Notes under the pieces: model-generated
What the model was told of the DNA's origin: nothing
The model's input: only the letters and a program-made list of their open reading frames with translations
The model's database searches: none
Part shown: positions 46,901-57,369 of the stretch, one piece after another
How positions within the stretch are numbered: position 1 is the first letter of the stretch
Layout: each line of letters opens with the position of its first letter
Made by a program: the position numbers and the translations under genes
From: Acanthopleura granulata
Taxonomy: Eukaryota; Mollusca; Polyplacophora; Chitonida; Chitonidae
Direction: 5' to 3'
Length of the DNA: 64,000 nt
Assembly (NCBI GenBank): GCA_016165875.1
Contig: JABBOT010000027.1
Span: 1,364,001 to 1,428,000 of the forward strand

Positions 46901-49575
46901 CCATAGAATGTTACTTTTGGCGCTGAAACTTACATTTTCCATTGGGATATCCGACCTTTCAAACAAATCTCAAATCAGCTAGTCAATAAAATGGTCAATA
47001 AAACTCGCAGAATCAGGAAAACTTTTTGATGGACTGAACTTACGGTCATTTAGGGGAATTAATTCATGTATATGTATACAGTATAATTGTGAATGGTCCA
47101 AAATAATTAAATTGAAGGAATCATGTTTGTATCATGTATATGTACATATTTGTTTTGTTAAAACTAATTTTGCTGAATTATGTCAATACTTGCTATAGTC
47201 CAGCGTATTCATCTTATCAACAAGTCCACTGATACCTTTCAATAACCATAGAAGATTTTTAACTCCTACTTTCTTTACATCCCTGGCATCCAAACTCAAC
47301 CCCTTATCTCATTTGTATGTCAATTCACTGTTTAATTTTCAAGCTTTTTATGTCACTTCTCCCCACTGACAACATCAAAAATATTCTAGTTTAGTGAATA
47401 AGGGCGTATATGGTCCCAACCACCATTATCAAAATGATTTAGCCAGCCAGTCATATCACCACACTATGTGATTAGCTTTATGTCATGGGTTGCAGATCGG
47501 CTTTGATTTCAGTTTTTCATGGTTTCTTGCAGTGAAATGAAGAATATTTCTATGAGTATATCTTTATAAATTAATCATAGATTAATTGCAACAAGGGTAA
47601 TAAATGAAGAATTTTTCAAAAGTAAAATTTTCCCATGGAAAACTGCCTTAACTAATTAAAAACTGAACCGTACAGTTGATTTTCTACACCACTACATGCA
47701 GATAAATAAGCTTCTATAATATATATTAGTGAAATAATCACAAGTACAGTGTACAAGCACCAGTCTATTAAAAAACAGACATGAAATTCTACGGATATGT
47801 GTTATTTTCTTTTTATTTAGAATAAAGACACGGCTGTGAACCTCAAGAAAACTGCTAAAGTAGCAAGTGTATTCAACGACGAAGATGATGTGAGTAAACA
47901 TCAAAGAATTGATTACCTTTGATGTACATGTAGTTAATTGTTAAACCACAAACTAATGCGAATTGTCATTCATGATCCCTAGTGGCTTTCTCCTTGAGCA
48001 GACCTGTGAGGAACATGGATTGACTTTGGTCCATGTTTTCTCATGGACTAACTATGCAGTATAACCATTGTGCTAGTTAGTCTTTGAAATTTTTAAAATC
48101 CATTCATTTTTAGTTGTTTAGTTTTGTTGTTAAGTGTAAAGAGAATGTATGCCAAATAGACAATGAATAGCTCCTCTCGATCAGCGAGGTCACATGTATA
48201 CATGTAATACTTGAATCAGTACAGCTACAATAAACTTTATCATTCATTTGAAATCTGACTCGCTCTTCACCCCTCTGACATTCTGGTTTCCTCCACCAAT
48301 GAAATTGATGAGCATAGAAATGAAATTTTTCTAGAGTGTGTCTTTTACCAACACTCAAATGAGTTCTACTGTCTTTGGATGGGATGAGAGAGCTCCATGG
48401 CCGAGGGAGAGCCTCTTACCAGTAGATTCACTGTGAGTTCAACTGCAGCTGTGGCTTCCTTGCCAGCTGTACGTGGGAAGGTCCGTCAGCAACCTGCGGA
48501 TCGTCATGGGTTTCCACCCAGGTTCCACTCAGTTTCCTCCCACCATAATGTAGCTTGCCGTCATGTGAGTGAAATATCCTTGAGTACATGTAAAACACCA
48601 ATCAAATAAATAGATAAATAAATCAAGTGAGATAATGGTTGTATCCATCCATACATGAGCCATATATGTATATATGCATTAATTTAGTGAAATAGTTAAA
48701 CACATTTTTAACTACAGTAATTAAATAAGGCCACCCAATAAATAAGTAAATAGTAATAATAAAAATATGAGCTTTTATCTTGGGTTTATATATTTTGGTT
48801 TATATGAGTTTATTTCTGTATGTGCCTTATGTTACAGAGTGAAGAAGAAATGCCACCTGAGGCTAAAATGAGGATGAAAAATATTGGCAGGTAGGGCGTT
48901 TATATGGGATATTTTTAACAGAGAGATAAATGAATTGGTACTATGATGATGTAGCCTGCCAGTGGTAACTTCTTGGTTTTCCAGAACAGTGAATACTGTG
49001 CTGTATTAATCCCTGATGACCTAAACTTTCATCCATGATGATGTTGCTTATTTCTCTATTTCTTAGAATTCTGTTGATTTTAGAAAGGCCTTTTTGATGT
49101 TTATTTGGAAGGATGGTCAGGGTTTTGTCACTAGTGATAGAGTTTCATTATTAGAAAAAACATTTATTTGCTTCTAAAGAGACAAGTTTTTGGAAGAAAT
49201 TTTAGGTCATTTACAGGTCTGGAATATGAAATGCATCAACAATCTTCTTTGCTTGCTTGGGATGTATGGCTGGTTTCAACTGTAAGCATTTTTGTTTGTT
49301 TACTTGGGATGTAAGACTGCTGACTAAACTTCATATGAAAAAGTTTGGAAAACTTCTTGCGATGTTAAGACACTGTCCTGAAATAATGTTTTAACTGAAA
49401 ATCGTTTCACTCATGTAATCTTCAGAAATGTCTTTTCTTGTTTTTTCAAATCAGAAATACCCCAACAGCTGCTGGACCAAATTCCTTTGGAAAGAGTCGG
49501 CTAGGATTCTGTGATAGGCAGAAAGTCCTTGAACGTGAAATTAAAAAACAAATGGATGATACAGAAAAAGAATGA
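43921..49575 (+). CDS. PCNP: PEST proteolytic signal-containing nuclear protein
   Basis: Small nuclear protein, in mammals a substrate of the ubiquitin ligase UHRF2/NIRF with links to cell cycle control (family knowledge). Exons: 43921-43954, 44971-45236, 47821-47889, 48838-48890, 49455-49575 (stop 49573-49575). Lengths and phases close to give 180 aa, against 178 in human. The N-terminal half is a low-complexity, charged, Ser/Pro/Lys-rich region with KKISL repeats. The C-terminal block is highly diagnostic: [20 protein letters not shown], then [16 protein letters not shown], and an ending of charged residues. The start has a good Kozak context (ACAACATGGCGG), which also resembles a YY1 site. 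Intron 2 (2.6 kb) holds two family B repeats in opposite orientation, and intron 3 holds a SINE. AATAAA at 50588-50593 or 52819-52824 could end the transcript. Confidence 0.95.
46015..46190 (+). repeat. Interspersed repeat family B copy in PCNP intron 2
   Basis: Landmarks GATTCTGAGAGATCTGTTG, GGAAGGTGCTTTTGGGGTTC, AGTAGGATGATATCTG, GATTTGCCTCTAAAATGC and TTGGGTCATTTACATC occur in family order. Confidence 0.6.
46858..47065 (-). repeat. Interspersed repeat family B copy, inverted partner
   Basis: The + strand shows TTTCGCCCCCAAAAGTGC, TGTTACTTTTGGCGCTGAAA, ATTGGGATATCCGACC, TTTCAAACAAATCTC and AAAACTCGCAGAATC. It is opposite to the copy 670 bp to its left. Confidence 0.6.
48388..48628 (+). repeat. 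SINE family A, near full length
   Basis: Head CTCCATGGCCGAGGGAGAG (eroded box A), box B-like GAGTTCAACTGC, body GGAAGGTCCGTCAGCAACC and CACCAATCAAATAAATAG. It lies in PCNP intron 3. Confidence 0.82.
49066..49217 (+). repeat. Interspersed repeat family B copy in PCNP intron 4
   Basis: AATTCTGTTGATTTTAG, AAAGGCCTTTTTGATG, TTTATTTGGAAGGATGGTC, TTGCTTCTAAAGAGAC and TTTTAGGTCATTTACAGG occur in order. Confidence 0.6.
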
Positions 49576-50247
49576 TGAAAATGTTCTAACAATTCACACT
49601 TGTGTGTAAAGTGTTGGATATTTGGAACACCCTTGAAGTTGAATTGTCAAAGGCAGTACGGTCCAGTTGGCCTGTCTGTCTTGCTTACTCTATTTTGTGA
49701 TGCAAGTCTGGCAAATGAACACAGAAGAACTCTGCTCCCAGTAACAGCCAGGTTTTTTTTTCTTCAACTTCTGTTACTTACTGACTGCTCAACAGATTTA
49801 CCTAACAAATGACTTGTGTTTTGCCTAAAAGAGTTAAAACACAATTGTTCAGATGTCAATACAAGGCGAAGTTGAAAACGTTGCCACCCTGAAAAAGACC
49901 CTGACAGTCCCTGACTAGACCAAGCTGGGATTATTGGAGCATGTCCTGAAGTCAGTTACCTCGAAGAGTGAAGAATCTCACCACGAGGGTGATTTCACTC
50001 TGAATGTCACACCGATGTCTAGAGACGAGATTCCATCATGAGATGCTGATAACTTTGATCTAAATGTATTACACGTTATTTAAACACATTTAACTTAAGT
50101 ATATGTCTCAGTAGTTAGACTAAACTGCTTGTACCACGAAAAGTAACTTTTTGGGGGGAACAAATTTAACCTTGATATTTAACAGTGTACCTTTAGGCTT
50201 ACCTGGGCATTTGAGTGTAAGTTGAATGTCAGTGTTTATAAAACCTT

Positions 50248-50353
50248 CTATGGGCTTTACCTGGTTTCCTTCCACCATAATGCTTGCTGCTGTCGTATAA
50301 GTGAAATATTGTTGAGTACAGTGTAAGACACTAATCAGATAAATAAATAAATG
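50248..50353 (+). repeat. SINE family A, 3' end only
   Basis: GGCTTTACCTGGTTTCC, GCTGTCGTATAAGTGAAATA and the AAATAAATAAAT tail. A tiny extra fragment (CCTGGTTTCCTCCCACCATA) recurs at about 50436-50455. Confidence 0.75.
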
Positions 50354-52224
50354 TAAAACCTGCTACAATCTGCCTTGTATAAAGTCATGACATAACATAC
50401 TGTTTATATGGCTCACTTAGATTACTTATTTGGCCTGGTTTCCTCCCACCATAATGCTGGATTAAATATTTAATCTAAATAAATAGATTACTTAGTTATT
50501 AAATTGGAATATGCTTCTGCTATCGTATAGACAGTTGTGTAAATTTGGAAAGAAATAAGCACTGTTTGTCTGAAATTGAGAATGTGAAATAAAAACAAGC
50601 ACAATGGTAAAAGGTATAAGTCATTGTTAGAATTCATGTATGTTTGTACTGTTTATAAAACTCTTTGTATGTTATGTACTTAATAACCTGCAATACACAT
50701 GTAAATACATGTTTATGATATCAGTGCCACTTACATCTTATAGTCACATACAAGGCTGTGTGGTAGTATTGTCCCATTAATTGCAATACCAGGCAGAATC
50801 CAGCGTGACCCATTTTGGCTCTTAACATGTTTTCGTGTCATCAACCCTACCCATCACAATGACATATACCATATCATATTTTCACCAACCCAGTTTACCA
50901 CATAGTAACTGTTTACCACATAGTAACAGTTTACTGCATTTTCTTTTTATATGTAACTTATACTTCATGTTGATTATGCAACTGTTGTTTTTTCTTTTAC
51001 TCCCTCTTGATCCAAAAGTAGAATTGACATTATTGTAGGTAGAAAAAGCAAGGGAATTGGCTCTCCAGAAAGTTCATGGCTTCTAAGATTTTTTTAGAAA
51101 TTGTTATCTTTTAATTTATTTCGTGTAATAGTTTTCAAGGGACAGAATTGTGAAATCTTTGTCATTTTGCTGTTACAGTTTAAAAATTATCAGACTTAGC
51201 AATGTTTTAGAAAACCCTTGCTGTTTAATGCTTTGGTATACCTGGCTGTCGTATCCATAAAATTTGCACACCCTGAATTGATTTCATAAACAGTTGCTTC
51301 CTTTTGCATATTTAATGGCATAAAATACGTGTCCTTTGTTACCAGTGATGCATGTGAAGGGGTTCCGAATCATCCTGTCTTTAATGTGATGACTTGAGAA
51401 AGGAACTGTGATGATATTACATTGACTTGGGATAGGAAATTTTTACATCAATACAGTGACATCAAAATCCTGCTGTAGGGCATTTGCCTGGTCTCCATGA
51501 AAGTGAAAAACGGCAAAGTATGTACCAAGACTCATCAGATAGACAGCTTAAAACTGAGTGTAAAAACACTGTCATATGTTTTTTTAGGTTGTTTGAAGAG
51601 AGTAAGATGCATTCCATGGAAGTCTCCATGAACCAGATAACCAATGTTTAGGAACTTTGATGTCACAAAAAGTTTATACCTTACTGTTAAACTGTAGCTT
51701 TAAATATTGGTATGCATCTTTTTACCCACTAGTAAACAATTACTTAAACAATGTTCAAAAAAATCCACCAGTAGGTGAGTGTCGAGAAAAAAGGTGACGT
51801 GATCTCAGAGTACTCAAAGTCCACTGTAAAATTCAAACATTTGACTGCATTTAAGTCAATAAAAAAAAAATATAAAAAAATAACTGAACAATTAGAGACA
51901 GTTTTCAGTGGCCTTGCGCATGATTTCATTTTTGTGCAGACTTTTCCTTTTTATATCATGCTTAATTTTTCAAAATTTCCAGACTAAATACATCTCAGCC
52001 TAGTGCTCGACACAGCGGGATAGATCAGGTTCTGTTGTGACTGATGTCAGTAAAGCGTGATTCTGGATAACATCTGTGTCCTTCACTTCCTCAAAAATGA
52101 GGGTGGTGACGGGATAGATCTGCTAGAACAAAAATTCAGGCTCAAAGAGAAAATTGAGCAAATATTTAGTTATGGTAGTTGACCTGATTTTTTTTCTTTT
52201 TTCGCCAGTCCCCCAGAAGAAGGG

Positions 52225-52390
52225 CATTTTTGACAAGAATGTAACAAAATATGACTTCTGGTGCTGAAACTGACCATTTCCCTGGAGGATATCAGTCTTT
52301 CCAGTCCAAACCTTAGAGCACATTTCCCATACGAACAAAACTCTCAGAATCAAGCAAAATGTGCAACTACGTCAGGGGTGATATTTTAAG
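52225..52390 (-). repeat. Interspersed repeat family B copy
   Basis: AAAATATGACTTCTGGTGC, GGAGGATATCAGTCTTTCC, ACAAAACTCTCAGAATC and TTTTAAGTCATTT follow the inverted family order. Confidence 0.6.
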
Positions 52391-53734
52391 TCATTTATCA
52401 TTTTTAACTTAATGAATAAATAACATGTTGTTGTAAGATTGCTGCACAGTACTCTTGAACTGAAGCTGTTTCATCCTGGGCTGTATCCTACCTTGTTCAT
52501 TGCTGGTATGTTCAATTTTTTTTTTTTTTTTTGTTCATTGGTTTTCTTTTTTTCATAAGTATTAGCTACAGCATCACACTGATGTTCTTCTGATTGTTTG
52601 ACATTAGTTTAGGTGGTCCTGGCCCCCACGAGTCTCTATCATTGACTGTGTAGGGTTACATGAGGAAGGCCGCATTATTGTCACTGTACATATTTCCTGC
52701 ACAGGGAATGCAGAATGTATTAATATTGCTGAGGAAACATGTGGTTCAAAGGTTAATTCAGTTGTGTCTGTGGGAAACATTGTTTGTGTTTGTTTTCTAC
52801 TTGTATTTTAGAGCCAGAAATAAAGATTAAACACAACCTCATTCAGTCAGTTGTACAGGTTAGTTCATGCCTCATCATGCCACCTTGACAAATATTCAGT
52901 GCATACTAGAGACAGGCCAAATACAACTGGCAGCCAACTGACACAAGATCCAATTGGCCAATATTCACGATATAACCTGAAGGGTTAAAAACTGGAGTAT
53001 TGGAATAAAATCTCAGATTTAAAGCTTAGCAAACTCTTGTGTGGGTACAATTTTTTTTCTCTCTCTTTGTGGATAATATGTTACAGTTGACTTTAAATTG
53101 GACAAATTTGGATATAACCCCTGAAATATTTTTTCCTGCTTGAAAAGGCATTTCTATGTCATAACATTTTTCAAATGCGATGCAGCCTTTCTCGTCCAGC
53201 CTTGAAACAAGTAAAGATGGTGTACGGACTCAAGTTGTATAACTCGTGAACTTATCAACTATAACCGGGATACTACAGTTGTCTTCTCCTGTTTGAGATG
53301 CCGCTGCACGTGGGGGCGCTCAGGACGCAATGAAGAGAAACTTGAACTGACCGGAGAAAAAAGCTGACCTAGCTACGTGCAGGCTGACATGCTCTCTCCA
53401 GCTACCTCCAGACTTCGCCATTCTGTGACATTCCTCCATGGAGGTGAAATAGATCTGTTTTACCGCCATGACTCCACTAACGTCTTAACTCATAGTTCTA
53501 GACCTCAAAGTGTGAATGAAAAGTTGAACGAGTACTATAGTGCCTATGATCAGCGGACGATACACATTAAAAGGAAATGGAAGATCACTTTCTGTGTTAT
53601 GATGTTCTTTGTGCCTTATAATTCAATGCATGCAAAACTGTATACAACTGTTTTTCATTCGGCATCGAACAGGACTAAAACGGGCCAGTAAAAAACTTTC
53701 AGAGGTGCCACGTGGTAGACGGAAATTGAAGTAG

Positions 53735-53955
53735 ATTTATTTGATATGTGGTCGCTGTTTTACGCCATACTAAAGAATATTCCACTTTCAATTAAGTGTG
53801 GTCAGCATTATGGTGGGAGGAAACCAGGCAGACCTTCTCAGGTTTAACTGATTCGACAAGGAAGCCAACATGAGCTGGACTTGAACCCGCAGCGACTGCC
53901 TTTGACAGAGAAGCCTACTTCCGTCGCGCTTGCGCACTGATCTCTCTCCCTGACC
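53735..53955 (-). repeat. SINE family A, near full length
   Basis: TACGCCATACTAAAGAATAT, GCATTATGGTGGGAGGAAAC, CTGGACTTGAACCCGCAGCG (box B inverted) and a head remnant at GCGCTTGCGCACTG. Confidence 0.8.
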
Positions 53956-55036
53956 AAGGTTTACTGGTTGCTTATCTATCTTGCTTGCGTTGTGGGCGCT
54001 CAGGATACAGTTTGTGCATCGTTTTATCAGCCTATCATCACTTCGGGCAAGGTTTGTTGTCAGGTTAATCTATTGTGCCATGTGTTGATGGTGTTTGCAA
54101 TGTTATCTGACACATTCGTGTCGGCGCTGTCGCCGAGATAGGGATTTTGATTTTACGTAAACTCAACTGAGTCAGAACAGCAACCGTCAACTTGTCCTGG
54201 CTTATGGAAAGGCAGGGCCTAAAGCCCGACCGGCTAGAAAAACCGGCTGAAAGTGTACCCAGGCATATATAAATGGCAATTACAGGAAAACTATGATTTT
54301 GATCGTGGTAAATCAACGGATTTGGATAGAAAAGAGTCTATAATTTCACCTCCATACTAAATTTATACCAATATTTATTGATTTTAAAACAAACAGACAA
54401 CATGAAGTAAAACCAAAGGTGTTTCAGAATAGGGGTCCATACGGACCTAAATGGGCATATACATTTTTTATGACATGCTTGGTAACTCGATAAATCATCT
54501 TTTAAAGATCTACTTTGGTGTCAAAATATCAGTGTCTTAAAAGCAAGTTGAATTGGTAAAGACTGGGATAGTCTGAATTGCTTCCCTAAATTGTGAAAAT
54601 ATTGCAGCGAAGTAAAAGCGATATTGTACCTTTCGTCAGAGTATACGGAAACAAAATATTTCTGTTGCTTCCACTTTGCCTGGTGTGACGTCAGCCATGA
54701 AGACATGACGGCATCAATCGCTGACGTGTATACACATATGATGCTGCCCGTTCAAATGCTTTTGATGTCATCCCAGCATAAACCTTACTCAACGTCACAT
54801 CTGCCTAATTTGACGTCATGCAGGGAATTTTATCACGTCACATCAGGAAAATTTTACGGACTCAGCCGAAGATTTTGTTTTTCAAGGAATCTTCAGTTAT
54901 ATGGGTTAAATAGTGTTATTCATCAAAATCGTTTTGAAACATGGTGTTAGGCTTATTAGCAGGATTTCTTTCATATCACTGTAATATTTCCATGCAATTT
55001 GTATTCTGACCAGAGTGGCACTTTAATCTGGATCTC

Positions 55037-55468
55037 TCATGAGGCCATTGGATACACCATTTTAGAGAATCCTGAAACACGATATCGCATCATCCATACC
55101 CTACACTCTTCAGTATTAGAGGTGAGACACGCCTTTGTGTGTACGGTCCCCTGTATTATTATAAGGGAAGGCAGCGCACTGTGGTCTTCCGGCAGAAACC
55201 TTGGGTAATAACCGCAGACGTATTCCACTGCCACTTTCTCTTTCGCTTTAAAGAATATCAGAATTGTCTTGTAATCACAGGGAAACAGCTGATTTAACAC
55301 TACTTCTGTGTGGCAAAGTGGTGAAGTAGGAACAGGTGATGTGACAGTGGGAACAAATGTTTTCTCGGCTGGTAGAAATAACTCCTCGTTGATTGGTTCA
55401 AATTTGGCATGTGGCGGCACGTTCAGTTTTCCCACAGGCACTTGGGACCTACATCTGTTGACACACAT
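55037..55468 (-). other. Unidentified 143-codon open frame, possibly an exon
   Basis: An open frame with balanced amino acid use, containing KLNVPPHAKFEPINEE, LFPCDYKTILIFFKAKEK and GYYPRFLPEDHSALP. A possible acceptor (TGTGTCAACAG) sits just inside its start. I recognise no family and find no clear donor or partner exon, so it may be a chance frame, a pseudogene or an exon of an unknown - strand gene. Confidence 0.25.
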
Positions 55469-57369
55469 TCAGTGTAACAGAAACTGAATAGAAATTGTAG
55501 CCTTTATTTATGAAGGATCAACAGTTTGACACCAAAGATAAATCATGAATTAAGAATAAACATTTCTGGAGCCGTCTACATGTATATTGGTGTTCGATTT
55601 GACAATTTCGGTGAAATATCACCAATAAACAAGAGTATGCTGCCTATTTGAGTTTCAAGATGGCGAGTGAGAGACCTTTCGGTTATTATACTATCCTAGG
55701 CTATCATATATTGTGGTATTTTATTTTGCTCTGCTGGTCAATCCCAATTACCTATGGATTTCTCCCATGTGGCGTTTTTCCTTACTTTGAACTGCTTTAT
55801 CTCAGTAATCCTATATCACAAAAATAAGAAGCGAAGGTTTTTAAACTATGACTAGGATTGTCTATGGATACATATATACAATTGATCTAGTGTTGTCTTT
55901 TCTTTCAATACCTTGATCAATCCCTGCTGGGAGTCAGTCGTAAAACCAGATTGACCACATGGCCGCAGTCAGGCTGGCTCCCTACCCCTGATGACAGGTG
56001 GCGCTAATCACATCAGTTGTAGGTACAGGCACAGATAAATTCATTGCCCCAAGGACCGGTTCCACTCTGCCAATTTTGACTTGTTAGAATTTGAAATGTG
56101 ATTTCAATGTTTATTTTTAGATCATGTGATTGGCAGAAATTGGCAGAACTTAACACAAGCTTTGTTAAAATACATATATCTGAATTTGAGGTTTTTAGGT
56201 TTGACTAAAGTAAAAAATCTCCTCATGGAATGGGCCCCAGTGCACACTTACATGAAGCCCTGTTAAGGTTATGAGCACCTACATATAACTACCATAGCAA
56301 CCGTCTAGGCAGGCATTACTTCACCATGGCAGATAAGTGCTGGTAACGTTAACAGGGCTTTGTGCAAGTGGCCCCTGATCTTTACATGCCACATTTTATT
56401 GACAGTCTTTCTCAGCTGCGAACTTGTTACTATATTTTATATGGCATTTTGCCAGTAGAGATGATCATGTTGCACTTTGGCATTGGCAATATGATATCAT
56501 TTAATGACAGCGCAACTTTTTTCCGAGTTTTTACATTCTTGCGCCATTGATAGAAGAATTATTACAAGCTTTATTATCTAATATTTGTGTGAAAATGCTT
56601 CTAAATTTTGGTCTCTAGTATAATTGATTAATATTTGATGTGTGATAGATTATGGAATAAATATTTGGCTGATGTAGACTTGTTCTCTTTGTGCTTGAAG
56701 AAGTTGTGAACTCTCTAACTCATTCATGCTTTCGCATCACGCAAAAAAAAAAAATGGTATTCAGTCAGTAACCTATAAATATATGGCCAATCACACGGCA
56801 GATAGCTTTATAGTGTACAAACTTTGAAAGCACACAAGGAACGTCAGGCAGGGCCGTAGCCAGCAGAAGTCACATGATCACTGCATGGGTCAGAGTGAAA
56901 GGGGAGATAATCATTACACCACACAAAAAATAAAATGTGAAATATGGGAAAGTTATGTTGAAATTCAAAACTGAGTGCAAAGCAAAACGTCAAAAGGCAT
57001 AAAAGGCTTTGTGTAATCTGCAGGTCATATATGTTAATTCGTAAGTCAGAGTTGATTCAAATTTTGGTCAAGTGCAAATTGTGCTTATGAACTAAGGATC
57101 AGTGTATTGGAAGTCGAGCAAGAGGCGGCTGGTCAGATTCTGTGGGACTGCGAACATTTTGTTGGGATAAGTTGAATAATCAGCTGCGATTGACTGTGAT
57201 CAAAAGGTCGTGAGGTTGTCATTGCTCTGGTGTGACTAGTGCTGAAATAAACTTGCAACAGTATTGTTTTCTGAATTCTATCTCTCAGTATTGCTGAGGT
57301 GTCAGTTGAACCAAAGAAAGACAAATGTAGGAATCATTTCTCAAAATCCTGTTTTCTCCTTTTCAACAG
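55469..57369. other. TSPO upstream region
   Basis: Contains the AAGATGGCG motif at 55658-55666, which heads a 55-codon frame (55660-55827), and a MITE-like palindrome (56228-56380). A noncoding first exon of TSPO is expected here because an acceptor (TTTCAACAG) directly precedes its ATG at 57370, but I cannot place that exon. Confidence 0.4.
56228..56380. repeat. MITE-like palindromic element
   Basis: The ends are inverted copies: GGGCCCCAGTGCACACTTAC, then GAAGCCCTGTTAAGGTTA on the left; GGTAACGTTAACAGGGCTT and GTGCAAGTGGCCCC on the right. About 150 bp, no coding capacity. Confidence 0.7.

Larger units (their letters stand above)
49576..55036. other. PCNP 3' UTR and intergenic spacer
   Basis: AT-rich. 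It contains SINE copies (50248-50353, 53735-53955) and a family B copy (52225-52390). A 104-codon open frame at 53377-53691 has no recognisable motif and I do not call it. No other gene is seen. Confidence 0.45.

Noticed and set aside
53377..53691. 104-codon + strand frame
   Set aside because: No motif, no splice or promoter context; composition consistent with chance.
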